A stretch of 15,137 bases of DNA, taken from contig JADHYG010000023.1 of assembly GCA_016782545.1 (NCBI GenBank), positions 1 to 15,137 on the forward strand. Direction: 5' to 3'. Every line of letters begins with the position of its first letter. The first letter of the stretch is position 1. Position numbers and translations under genes: made by a program. Below, piece after piece: positions 1 through 7,147 of the stretch. Below the pieces are notes generated by a model. That model was given only the letters and a program-made list of their open reading frames with translations, ran no database searches and was not told the origin of the DNA. This stretch comes from Candidatus Microgenomates bacterium (GTDB lineage: Bacteria > Patescibacteria > Microgenomatia > JADHYG01).

Positions 1-716
1 CAATTACCGCCTAAGTCTTTAACTAATTTTGCCCGTTCATTCATGATTTTGGTTGATCCGGTAATATTAAAAGCATAAATTTTATTGGTTAGACCTGTTT
101 CCTTAAGCCCTTTAAGAATTAATTCTGTTCTTTTTTGAAATAAATTAAATGCCTGATTAGTTAAATTTTCATCATCTTTAACCAAATCAACGCCTCCCTT
201 AAAAACGGCCATGGCCGCTTCAAAATGCTGAATTGAAGAAAGACCTAATTTAGGCTTAATAATTGATCCAGTCAAAGGCCGATCATAAACACCAGTAATT
301 TTCCGAATCCCATCAGCACCAATGGCCGGCCCAAGAAAGCTTTTCACATATTTTTCCGGCAGTAAAAGATCTAAGAGTTTTAAAGAATTGATTTCTTTCA
401 AACCAAAAACATTGCCCGCCACTGATGATAAAAGCTGGGGAATATTTCCAGGTTCAAAAAGCTCTAAAGAATAAGCAATTTTTATTAAACCAAAGTCTTC
501 ATTAATTTCAAAAACGCGAGCATGAAGTCTGTCCCAAACACTTTTTATTTCCGTGGAAACTTTTGTCCATGTTCCCACTGAACTTTCTGAGGCTATTCCT
601 CCGGCTGTTTCATGAAAATCTTCTTCTTTTTCTGGCTTTAATTTATAAACAGCAATCAGATTTTTATCCTGATTGATTTTTTCTTGAAGATGAAGATATG
701 ATAAATATGGTTTCAT
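1..716 (-). CDS. rbcL: RuBisCO large chain, form III or II/III type (3' end outside window)
   Basis: This is the N-terminal 238 residues of ribulose-1,5-bisphosphate carboxylase/oxygenase, which joins CO2 to RuBP to give two 3-phosphoglycerates. The gene continues past the left edge. By spinach numbering, active-site residues can be read as E44 (E60), T49-W50 (T65-W66), N102 (N123), K154 and K156 (K175, K177, in IIKPKLGL), and carbamylated K180 with D182 and E183 (K201, D203, E204, in KDDE). All are intact, so this is a true RuBisCO and not a RuBisCO-like protein. The KDDENLT signature and overall wording resemble archaeal form III and CPR III-like enzymes more than plant-type form I, but the subform needs a tree. 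The ATG start at 716 matches the family N-terminus. R15P isomerase lies directly upstream, which places this enzyme in AMP salvage and not the Calvin cycle. No Shine-Dalgarno is seen; a palindromic repeat ends 10 nt before the start. Confidence 0.95.
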   Translation of the reverse strand, partial: MKPYLSYLHLQEKINQDKNLIAVYKLKPEKEEDFHETAGGIASESSVGTWTKVSTEIKSVWDRLHARVFEINEDFGLIKIAYSLELFEPGNIPQLLSSVAGNVFGLKEINSLKLLDLLLPEKYVKSFLGPAIGADGIRKITGVYDRPLTGSIIKPKLGLSSIQHFEAAMAVFKGGVDLVKDDENLTNQAFNLFQKRTELILKGLKETGLTNKIYAFNITGSTKIMNERAKLVKDLGGN

Positions 717-726
717 ATTTTACATT

Positions 727-806
727 TGTCATTCCGCACTTGATGCGGAATCTATACAATAAAAAGAGCTTATTTATATAGATCCTGAAACAAGTTCAGG
801 ATGACA
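727..806. repeat. Composite palindromic repeat, copy 1
   Basis: The element has outer ends TGTCAT and ATGACA. It contains two hairpins: TTCCGCA-CTTGA-TGCGGAA (732-750) and ATCCTGAA-ACAAG-TTCAGGAT (782-802). Between them the inverted pair ATCTATA/TATAGAT flanks an AT-rich core. It fills the spacer between the R15P isomerase stop (8 nt away) and the RuBisCO start (10 nt away). The same design recurs at 1716-1773 and 10310-10389. It resembles REP/REPIN or small MITE-like elements; no transposase is seen in the window. Confidence 0.85.
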
Positions 807-814
807 AGGTTAAA

Positions 815-1708
815 TTAATTTTTTCTCAAAATGAACGAGTAATGTTCAGCAACAATTGTTTTTATTTCTTCTGATTTAATTAATCCAAACTCTGTAATCA
901 GACTCGTAATAAATCTTTGCGGAATAAAGTCAAAAGCAAGATTTAAAATTTTCAAATTTCTTGGCTTTTTTTTCCAAACCTCCTCTAACCCTCTTTCTTC
1001 AATAATTAAAGGCTTAATTGAAGTTTTTAATAATGAACCAGCAATAAAAACAGGAATTTTGGCTTCATGAGCAGAAAAAGCAATGCCATAACTGCCGATT
1101 TTATTAAAAACACCCTTATCAGGCAAAATCGCATCGCAGCCTAGAATAACAAGGTCAATAGGAATATTGTCCTCTTTGCTAATAATATAAGCGGCGGCTG
1201 AATCTGTGGTCATGGTTGCTTTTATGCCTGCTTTGATTAATTCTTTAGCGGTTATTCTTCCTTGATATTTTGGTCTTGTTTCTGTTAAAAAAACTTTAAA
1301 TTCTTTTCCCTTTTTTTTGGCGGCTTTGAGAATTTCAACGACTGAAGTTGAATGACAATGAGTAAAAATAGTCATTTTGTCTTTAATTAAACCCACCCCA
1401 TTTTGAACGATTTCTTTTTGAATCTCATCCAGATTTTGAACTAAATCATCAATAATTTGAGTTAAATGATTTAAACTATTTAATTCTTCAACCTGAGAAA
1501 AAACATTATTTAAACAATTAAAAAGCAAGGGTTCTGTTGGACGCGTATTTTTAAGTATTTTTATCTTTTCTTCTAAATCTTTAATGTCTTGATATTTTTC
1601 TTCCTGCCAGTCTTTTTTTAAGGCTTTTAAAGATGCTAAAGTTATATTAGTCGCTCCTTGAATTTTTAAATCTTTAATGTCTTGAGCTGTTTTTTTAATA
1701 ATATCCAT
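815..1708 (-). CDS. e2b2: Ribose-1,5-bisphosphate isomerase (eIF2B-like, AMP pathway)
   Basis: This 297-aa protein belongs to the eIF2B-alpha/beta/delta-like isomerase superfamily. The archaeal R15P isomerases of this family convert ribose-1,5-bisphosphate, made from AMP by AMP phosphorylase, to ribulose-1,5-bisphosphate for RuBisCO. The catalytic pair known from the Thermococcus enzyme (Cys133 and Asp202) is matched by C118 in THCHSTSV and D192 in GCDAI. The family motifs ETRPKYQGR, TTDSAAAY and KIGSYGIAFSAHEAKIPVFIAG are also present. Residues 1-100 form the helical N-terminal domain and about 110-297 the Rossmann-like catalytic domain. RuBisCO follows 98 nt downstream, which separates this enzyme from the related methylthioribose-1-phosphate isomerase and initiation-factor subunits. 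No Shine-Dalgarno precedes the ATG; a palindromic repeat ends 7 nt upstream. The third pathway enzyme, AMP phosphorylase, is not in the window. Confidence 0.93.
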   Translation of the reverse strand: MDIIKKTAQDIKDLKIQGATNITLASLKALKKDWQEEKYQDIKDLEEKIKILKNTRPTEPLLFNCLNNVFSQVEELNSLNHLTQIIDDLVQNLDEIQKEIVQNGVGLIKDKMTIFTHCHSTSVVEILKAAKKKGKEFKVFLTETRPKYQGRITAKELIKAGIKATMTTDSAAAYIISKEDNIPIDLVILGCDAILPDKGVFNKIGSYGIAFSAHEAKIPVFIAGSLLKTSIKPLIIEERGLEEVWKKKPRNLKILNLAFDFIPQRFITSLITEFGLIKSEEIKTIVAEHYSFILRKN

Positions 1709-1715
1709 ATAAAAG

Positions 1716-1773
1716 TGTCATTCCGGGCTTGACCCGGAATCTATATAGATCCTGAATCAAGTTCAGGATGACA
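1716..1773. repeat. Composite palindromic repeat, copy 2 (shortest form)
   Basis: This 58-bp copy has TGTCA and TGACA ends. Its left hairpin is ATTCCGGG-CTTGA-CCCGGAAT (1720-1740) and its right hairpin is ATCCTGAA-TCAAG-TTCAGGAT (1749-1769). The linker is the self-complementary ATCTATATAGAT. The two loops are exact reverse complements, so the element can fold as two hairpins or as one long imperfect palindrome. It lies 8 nt after the sortase stop and 7 nt before the R15P isomerase start. Confidence 0.87.
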
Positions 1774-1781
1774 AAGAAGAC

Positions 1782-2531
1782 TCATATTTTCTTAATTCTT
1801 GCCTTAACAATCAATCTTTTCCAATAAGTTCCGGGCGGCACGCAGGTGACTAAAGAAAGATAAGAACTATCATATTTTTGTTCTAAAACCGAAATATCAT
1901 CTGGCGGAACAATTTTTAAATCAAAAATTTCATAAGTATAAATAATGCCGTCAAAATTGATCAGAATTTGATCTTTTTTATCCAAAGTAGGCAAAGTAGA
2001 AAAAATTGTTTTGTAATTTGTAGGATTAAAAAATTGCGGCAGGACTGAATGACCAAAAATAACCGCTCTTCCCCAATCTCCAGGCAGAGCCGTGCCTCCA
2101 TAATGAATTAAACTTTCTTCTAAATTTTCACCACCAATGACAACCCGGGCTTCTTTAATCTTTAACTTTGGAATAGAAATAAGATACTCTTTTTTTTCAG
2201 AACCAATTATTTCCGGCGGTTTTTGGGGAAACCAATTACTTGCCTTAGTATAATCAATCTGATCTAAAGCATTTAAATTTTCTTCAGAATCTTCAGCTCC
2301 TAAGACTCTTATTTCATTTTCCATTGCCTGAACAATAATTTCATCTGGAATGGGCCTTATTAAAGAAGCGAACTTTGGCGAAAGAAAAAGCTCAAAAGAA
2401 ATAATAGGATAAGCCACCCAAGTAATCAACACAAGACCAAAAACAATACAAATAAAAGGGATAAAAGAAATCCCTGTAGATAAAAGAGGAAATTTTCTTA
2501 CTGGTCTTTTTTTGTAAATATACAAAGCCAT
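1782..2531 (-). CDS. Membrane-anchored sortase (transpeptidase)
   Basis: This 249-aa protein is a sortase, a cysteine transpeptidase that cleaves a C-terminal sorting signal and links the substrate to the cell surface or to another protein. A cytoplasmic basic N-terminus precedes a membrane segment at about 21-44. A variable linker runs to about 110 and the sortase beta-barrel covers about 115-249. The catalytic triad is readable: H161 in FGHS, C230 in LVTC (the TLxTC motif) and R239 in YWKRL. The CVPPGTYWKRLIV ending is like the short class D/E and CPR sortases, but a class cannot be fixed by eye. It starts 20 nt downstream of the baseplate-J-like fusion gene and is probably co-transcribed with it. 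No LPxTG-like substrate is visible in the window, including at that neighbour's C-terminus. Confidence 0.92.
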   Translation of the reverse strand: MALYIYKKRPVRKFPLLSTGISFIPFICIVFGLVLITWVAYPIISFELFLSPKFASLIRPIPDEIIVQAMENEIRVLGAEDSEENLNALDQIDYTKASNWFPQKPPEIIGSEKKEYLISIPKLKIKEARVVIGGENLEESLIHYGGTALPGDWGRAVIFGHSVLPQFFNPTNYKTIFSTLPTLDKKDQILINFDGIIYTYEIFDLKIVPPDDISVLEQKYDSSYLSLVTCVPPGTYWKRLIVKARIKKI

Positions 2532-2551
2532 TCTAAGTTTAAGTTTAACAC

Positions 2552-4768
2552 TTAAGGGGTGCTTATTTCAATGGAGATTTTTTGAGAATTAAAAGGAAGA
2601 CTTTTTTTCATTAAGGGTGGACTGGAATCAAATTCTATCTCAAATCCGGAAATATTAGGAAACGTTCTTAAATACTCCTCAACTTCTTTCTCTCCTTTAC
2701 CTGTTAATTTTTCTTTAAGCTCCTCAACATCAATCTCTGGTATTAATTTCACTTTAAAATGAGCATTAAATAAAATTTTATCTTCTTCTTTTTCAATTGA
2801 GGTTACCTCCATCTCAACCTCTTCTTTGTCAAATTTAAAACCATCAGGCGCACTTTCTTCAGCCATTTTTCTTAAAAGAGCTCCCAAATCATCTTCATTA
2901 TAAGAAGCACCGGTAAAGCTCATCACCAAATCAAGATTGAGCTCATCTGTCTCTTCTCCAACATCATGACTAAATTTCTTTTCAAGAGTTTTTCCTTCAA
3001 TTGTTTCAACTAAAAGCTTTTCCGAAGAAGTAATTTTTTTCTCAAATTCTTCTTTTGATTTATCAATTAATTTTTTTTCTAAAAGAGCAAGAAGCTCTTC
3101 TTGATCTTTCTCGCCGACAACGGTTACTTCCCGACTGGTTCCTCCTGAAAAAGTTTTATCATTTCTGGCTGCATAGGAAGTCACGGGCAGATCTTCAAAA
3201 GTAAAATCGCTCCCTGACCCCAAATTCCCCTCTGGGCCTATTTTTTCTGCCGTAATTTGAACTTTTTCTTTTCCCGGCGTACCGGCAATCACATCAGACA
3301 AAGAAGCAATAGAAACATCCTTATCAAGAGTAAATTTTAAACCTTTTGGACCAGTAATTATTGTTCCTTTAGCAAAAGACTTGGTATTGGTTGTTTTATT
3401 ATAAATAGTCACTTCGCCTCGTGCCGGCTCACCAACATCTTTTGTAGAAGAAACGCTTATTTTCTCTGAAGCTGTTCTTTCCACTGTCAATAACTTACCG
3501 GAAATCTGAGAAGAATCTTCCTCTAAGGCTTCATCTAGCAAACTAAGAACGATTTCTGCATCTTCTTCTAAAGTATGAGGTTCAACCAAAAGCAAAAGCG
3601 TTGCTCTTGGTGAAAGCCAAAATGCATTAAAAATAAAACCGCCCAAAACAATGGTCAGAAAAATCAAAAGAAAGGCAATTCGTTTAAATTTTGGTCTAAA
3701 TGACATATTTGCGAAAAAAGAATTAATCGTCTGTTTTAAGGAAAACAAAAAACCGGGTTTTGATTCAACAACTTTCTCCTCACTAATCATGATCGCTGTC
3801 TCTTTCTCTTCTTCGATTTCTTCTTCGGTTTCTTCTTCAATTTCTTTCTCGACTTCTTTTTCTAATATTTCTTCTTGTATCTCTTCCTGATCTTCAAAAT
3901 CTTCAGCTTCGGCCACATCCTCATCTTTTATAAATCCCATGCTTTGAGAAGAAACTTCTTCTTTTTCAACAATTTTCTTCTCATCAGAAACTTCTTTTTC
4001 TGGAATTTGAGGAAGCCCTTTGGTAAATTCACTCGTCCCTGCTGCTATTATAGCTAAAAGAGAAAAATCTTCATCTAAAATTTCTATTTTAGGAAAGTGT
4101 AAAAAACCAGCTTCTTTTTGCCATGGAAAACTTAAAAGCTCTTGTTTAACTTCTTCTAAATCTTTTTTATCATTATAAAGGAAAATCTTGGTCGGAAATG
4201 TCTGAAGATCAGAAAAATCCTTCAGAGATTGAGCTAAATGAAGAGAAAGGTTTTTTTCATAACTAATAGTCTTGCCGCCAATTTCTTTGCCAGTTTTAAA
4301 AACATTAAATGAAAAAGAAGAGTCTGCTGCCTTTAAAAGAATGGCGGTTTGCGGACGACCCTCTTTTTCTTTTAATAAGTGAGCGATGGCATGAGGAATT
4401 TCCACAAAGCCTAAAGGAGTCAAAGAAAGTTCTTGGCAAATTTTCTTAAGATGAGCTTGATGAGATGGTTTTATTTTTTCTTTGTCAACAAAACTTTTCG
4501 GCAATCCAAAAATCACTCGTTGCACTTTTCCTTCTAGATTTGCTTCTTTTGTCAAATTCAAAACCAATTGAGTAATGCTTGAAATCACTTCTTCCCATTT
4601 TCCGTCAAATTCTTCAATTGCCTGTTTTAAAATCTTATTTTTTTCTTTTGCCTCCCAAATAGCGACTTTAACTTTTTTATCCTCTGAAATTTCCAAAGCT
4701 AAAAAGAGCTCTTCTTTTGAATTTTTTTTAGAGAAAAATTTTCCTAAAATCGGCAGAGATTTGAGCAT
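2552..4768 (-). CDS. Membrane fusion protein: degenerate PilM/FtsA-like domain plus baseplate-J-like domain
   Basis: This 738-aa protein has four visible parts. Residues about 20-250 look like the actin-like fold of PilM/FtsA (VIFGLPKSFV, GFVEIPHAIAHLL, AILLKAADSSFSFNVFKTG), but the usual phosphate-binding DxG motifs are replaced (LALEIS, LLKAAD), so ATP binding is doubtful. Residues about 259-335 are a highly acidic Glu-rich linker. One transmembrane helix spans about 364-385 after a basic FRPKFKR stretch, putting the N-terminus inside. The outer part has a baseplate-J-like segment at about 450-545 (GEVTIYNKTT, KGTIITGPKGLKF, VQITAEKIGPEGNLGSG) followed by alpha/beta repeats to 738. The PilM and baseplate-J assignments are by pattern recognition; function is unknown. 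It might be a surface or pilus-assembly scaffold. It lies between alaS and the sortase. Confidence 0.75.
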   Translation of the reverse strand: MLKSLPILGKFFSKKNSKEELFLALEISEDKKVKVAIWEAKEKNKILKQAIEEFDGKWEEVISSITQLVLNLTKEANLEGKVQRVIFGLPKSFVDKEKIKPSHQAHLKKICQELSLTPLGFVEIPHAIAHLLKEKEGRPQTAILLKAADSSFSFNVFKTGKEIGGKTISYEKNLSLHLAQSLKDFSDLQTFPTKIFLYNDKKDLEEVKQELLSFPWQKEAGFLHFPKIEILDEDFSLLAIIAAGTSEFTKGLPQIPEKEVSDEKKIVEKEEVSSQSMGFIKDEDVAEAEDFEDQEEIQEEILEKEVEKEIEEETEEEIEEEKETAIMISEEKVVESKPGFLFSLKQTINSFFANMSFRPKFKRIAFLLIFLTIVLGGFIFNAFWLSPRATLLLLVEPHTLEEDAEIVLSLLDEALEEDSSQISGKLLTVERTASEKISVSSTKDVGEPARGEVTIYNKTTNTKSFAKGTIITGPKGLKFTLDKDVSIASLSDVIAGTPGKEKVQITAEKIGPEGNLGSGSDFTFEDLPVTSYAARNDKTFSGGTSREVTVVGEKDQEELLALLEKKLIDKSKEEFEKKITSSEKLLVETIEGKTLEKKFSHDVGEETDELNLDLVMSFTGASYNEDDLGALLRKMAEESAPDGFKFDKEEVEMEVTSIEKEEDKILFNAHFKVKLIPEIDVEELKEKLTGKGEKEVEEYLRTFPNISGFEIEFDSSPPLMKKSLPFNSQKISIEISTP

Positions 4769-4784
4769 AAAGAAAACGTGTTGT

Positions 4785-4829
4785 AGCGCAATTTATTGTG
4801 CGCTCTTTAGCGCGAACTAAAGTTCGCTA
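4785..4829. repeat. Two adjacent hairpins between alaS and the fusion gene
   Basis: AGCGCA (4785-4790) pairs with TGCGCT (4799-4804). GCGAAC (4812-4817) pairs with GTTCGC (4822-4827) around a TAAA loop, and flanking TAGC/TA bases suggest a longer imperfect palindrome. They fill most of the 82-nt spacer. No run of U follows in the minus-strand transcript, so a rho-independent terminator is not clearly supported. A small dispersed palindrome or an mRNA-end stabiliser is equally possible. Confidence 0.5.
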
Positions 4830-4850
4830 TTATAAATTATTAAACAACTC

Positions 4851-6596
4851 TCATTCCAGAATTCCATAAATTCTTCTGATTCCTGCTCCCGCACTTTCTT
4901 CCTTTTTTATTCTAAACTTTCCCAAGGCACTTGTAAAGTCAACATGGGGTCCACCACAAACTTCTTTGGTCCAATCACCAATTGAATAGACTTTAACTTT
5001 CTCTTCATATTTTTTTTCAAAAAAAGCTAGGGCGCCTGATTTTTTTGCTTGTTCAAGGGTCATGACTTCACAAAAAACCTTAAGATTTTGCTTAATTTTT
5101 TCATTAACTAATTCTTCTACTTTTTTGATTTCTTCTGGAGTTAATTTTTCAGAATGACTAAAATCAAAACGAAGCCGCTCGGCCGTAATATTTGAACCTG
5201 ATTGTTGAACATGACTGCCCAAAACTTCTCTAAGAGCTCGATGTAAAAGATGAGTGGCGGTATGAAGTCTGGTCACCATCTCCGAATGATCGGCCAATCC
5301 ACCACTAAATTTCTTCTTCGCTCCTTTTCTGGAAAGAGCTTGGTGTTTGGTAAATTCTTTTTCAAAAACTTGTTTTTTAATCTTTTGGCCTTTTTCTTGA
5401 GCGATTTCCTGAATCATTTCTAAGGGTAAACCGTAAGTTTCATAAAGATAAAAAGCAATTTTGCCGTCAAGGTTTTTATATTTTTCAATCTCTTTAAGAC
5501 CACGCTCTAAAGTTTTTCCAAATTTTCCTTCTTCAATGTTTAAAGTTTCAAAAATCACTTCTTCTCTTTTTTTAAGCTCAGAATATTCTTCCCCCATTAT
5601 TTCAATAACTTTTTTAGCAATCTCAACCGTAAATACCTTATTGATTGCCAGCATTTTTCCAAATCTAACTGCGCGGCGGATTAAACGCCTTAAAATATAG
5701 CCTTGATCTTTATTGGTAGGCAAGACACCATCAGCAATCACAAAACTAGCCGCTCTAAGATGATCAACAATGATTCTTATTGGTTTTTTATTTTCTTTTT
5801 TTTGATAACTTTTTCCTGATAAAGACTCAATTTTTTCTATAATCGGCCCAAACAGCTCTGTTTGATAATTATCATCCTTGCCCTGAAGAATAGCGGCTGT
5901 TCTTTCCACTCCCATACCAGTATCAACATTTTTTTGCTTAAGCGGCTCGTATTTTCCTTCCTTTGTACAGTTAAATTCCATAAAAACATTGTTCCAAATT
6001 TCAAAATACTTACCACACGAACATCCCGGCTGACATTTTGACGAACAAGTTGGTTTACCTATGTCATAAAATATTTCTGTATCTGGTCCGCATGGTCCAG
6101 TCTGACCAACCGGCCCCCACCAATTATCTTCTTTACCAAGAAAATAAATTCTCTCTTTAGGAATGCCGACTGAAAGCCAAATTTGATAAGATTCCTTGTC
6201 TTGAGGCGCATCTTGATCGCCACTAAAACAAGTCACTGAAAGTCTTTTTGGTTCAAGATTAAGTTCTTTGGTTAAAAATTCGTAACTCCATTCAATCGCC
6301 TCTTTTTTCCAATAATCACCTAAAGACCAATTACCCAACATCTCCAGAAATGTATGATGAGAAACATCGCCCACCTCTTCAATATCATTAACCCGAAGAC
6401 ATTTTTGAACATCAACCAATCTTTTACCCATAGGATGGGACTCACCCATTAGATAAGAAATTAAAGGATGCATGCCGGCAGAAATAAAAAGAGCGGTGGG
6501 GTCATTTTCCGGCACTAAAGAAGCGGAAGGAATTCTCTTGTGTCCTTTTTTAACAAAAAAATCAATATATTTCTTTCTTAATTCTTTTGCGGTCAT
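4851..6596 (-). CDS. alaS: Alanyl-tRNA synthetase lacking the C-terminal (DHHA1/C-Ala) domain
   Basis: This cytoplasmic class II synthetase charges tRNA-Ala with alanine. Residues 1-240 are the aminoacylation core (FLEMLGNWSLGDYWK at 83-97, NNVFMEFN, NVDTGMGVERTAAIL). A Cys-rich insert at 184-194 (C184, C188, C192, C194) may bind metal. The tRNA-recognition part is at about 270-430 (DHLRAASFVIADGVLP, GYILRRLIRRAVRFGK). The editing (SAD) domain has H445/H449 in HTATH and C547/H551 in CGGPH, the zinc-binding set used to clear Ser/Gly mischarged tRNA. The protein ends at 581, just after SAD, while the E. coli enzyme has 876 residues, so DHHA1 and C-Ala are absent. The reading frame ends at a clean TGA, with no frameshift remnant downstream. 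The ATG start fits the MTAKELRKKYIDFF family N-terminus and lies 8 nt after a -10 box. Confidence 0.97.
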   Translation of the reverse strand: MTAKELRKKYIDFFVKKGHKRIPSASLVPENDPTALFISAGMHPLISYLMGESHPMGKRLVDVQKCLRVNDIEEVGDVSHHTFLEMLGNWSLGDYWKKEAIEWSYEFLTKELNLEPKRLSVTCFSGDQDAPQDKESYQIWLSVGIPKERIYFLGKEDNWWGPVGQTGPCGPDTEIFYDIGKPTCSSKCQPGCSCGKYFEIWNNVFMEFNCTKEGKYEPLKQKNVDTGMGVERTAAILQGKDDNYQTELFGPIIEKIESLSGKSYQKKENKKPIRIIVDHLRAASFVIADGVLPTNKDQGYILRRLIRRAVRFGKMLAINKVFTVEIAKKVIEIMGEEYSELKKREEVIFETLNIEEGKFGKTLERGLKEIEKYKNLDGKIAFYLYETYGLPLEMIQEIAQEKGQKIKKQVFEKEFTKHQALSRKGAKKKFSGGLADHSEMVTRLHTATHLLHRALREVLGSHVQQSGSNITAERLRFDFSHSEKLTPEEIKKVEELVNEKIKQNLKVFCEVMTLEQAKKSGALAFFEKKYEEKVKVYSIGDWTKEVCGGPHVDFTSALGKFRIKKEESAGAGIRRIYGILE

Positions 6597-6604
6597 ATAG
6601 GAAG

Positions 6605-6633
6605 ATTATATAAAAATCAGCAAAGCTTAACAA
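6605..6633 (-). promoter_or_regulatory. alaS promoter
   Basis: On the minus strand, TATAAT (6610-6605) is preceded by TTGTTA (6633-6628) at a 17-nt spacing. The start codon at 6596 is only 8 nt past the -10 box, so the mRNA should begin at or within a few nt of the ATG. The -35 matches consensus at 4 of 6 positions. Confidence 0.65.
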
Positions 6634-6638
6634 GCTTT
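6622..6638. promoter_or_regulatory. Inverted repeat over the alaS -35 box
   Basis: AAAGCTT (6622-6628), an AAC spacer and AAGCTTT (6632-6638) form a perfect inverted repeat that covers the -35 hexamer of the alaS promoter. Its position suits a repressor site, but it could be a chance AT-rich palindrome. Confidence 0.45.
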
Positions 6639-6658
6639 AATTAATACTTTAATTAATA
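6635..6658. repeat. Perfect 12-bp tandem direct repeat upstream of the alaS promoter
   Basis: CTTTAATTAATA occurs twice back to back (6635-6646 and 6647-6658), starting within the end of the palindrome over the -35 box. It could be an UP-element-like AT tract or a pair of regulator sites in phase. Confidence 0.6.
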
Positions 6659-6726
6659 ATCTTTAAAAACTTGCTCTAACGTGTTGCGATCGCTATATCT
6701 TAAAACAAGTTGGAAGCGACGAGATG

Positions 6727-6758
6727 AGATAATAAGATAATAAGATGAAAAGATGACT
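6727..6758. repeat. Degenerate 8-bp tandem repeat next to the YtxH-like stop
   Basis: Four 8-nt units run in a row: AGATAATA, AGATAATA, AGATGAAA and AGATGACT. The first two are identical. The array touches the stop codon of the YtxH-like gene (6758-6760). Apart from this array and the alaS promoter elements, the 161-nt spacer at 6597-6757 holds only an isolated GCGATCGC palindrome (6686-6693). Confidence 0.5.
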
Positions 6759-7147
6759 TAGTTTGCCCGAGAGGATGAAGATATTTTTTTACCACTACGA
6801 GTAAAATAGCGGCGCAGTTCAGCGGTTTTTTCTAGACTTTTTTCCTGAAGATCTTCGGCTTTGGCTAAAACATCATTAATTTTTTTCTGAGTTTCTTCTT
6901 CCTGTTTTTCTACTTTTTCCACTACTTCTTTCTTGACCTTTTCTACTGTCTTAGCAACTTTTTTTCCTCTTTTTTCCAACTCTTTAAGCTTTTCTTCAAG
7001 GTCTCCGGAAATCTCTTCTCCTTTTTCTAAAAGTTGTTTGGCAATTTTTCTGCCCTCTTTTGTACCCAAAAGAAAAATTAAGACCGCTCCTAGAAAGCCG
7101 CCTGTAAAGAATCCTGTTAAAAAATTGCCTGTTTTCTTACTCCCCAT
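6758..7147 (-). CDS. YtxH-like small membrane protein with basic/acidic coiled-coil tail
   Basis: This 129-aa protein has one N-terminal membrane segment (about 8-26, rich in Gly, FLTGFFTGGFLGAVLIFLLG), then GTKEGRKIAKQL, the hallmark wording of the YtxH domain. A long Lys/Glu helix, probably a coiled coil, fills residues about 40-110, and the tail is Ser/Arg-rich (SGKKISSSSR). The biochemical role of the family is not established; members are small membrane proteins linked to stress in Bacillus. I chose the ATG at 7147 over the in-frame TTG at 7153 because AGGA lies 8 nt before the ATG but too close to the TTG; this is one of the few Shine-Dalgarno-like sites in the window. It overlaps the end of the upstream YtxG-like gene by 11 nt, so the two are likely translationally coupled. 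Confidence 0.85.
   Translation of the reverse strand: MGSKKTGNFLTGFFTGGFLGAVLIFLLGTKEGRKIAKQLLEKGEEISGDLEEKLKELEKRGKKVAKTVEKVKKEVVEKVEKQEEETQKKINDVLAKAEDLQEKSLEKTAELRRYFTRSGKKISSSSRAN

Noticed and set aside
3651..3890. A Ser-rich plus-strand open frame
   Set aside because: It is the reverse reading of the Glu-rich linker codons (GAA/GAG become TTC/CTC) of the fusion protein, so it is a composition artefact.
2552..4768. Baseplate-J-like wording taken as a sign of prophage
   Set aside because: No other tail, capsid, integrase or terminase gene is present, and the domain is joined to a membrane helix and lies beside alaS and a sortase.
6686..6693. GCGATCGC palindrome (HIP1-like octamer)
   Set aside because: Only one copy was noticed and HIP1 enrichment is a cyanobacterial trait; one 8-mer is compatible with chance.
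6597..6757. Possible tRNA or small RNA in the 161-nt spacer before alaS
   Set aside because: No cloverleaf, no T-loop GTTCRA motif and no stable structure is visible; the content is promoter elements and AT-rich repeats.
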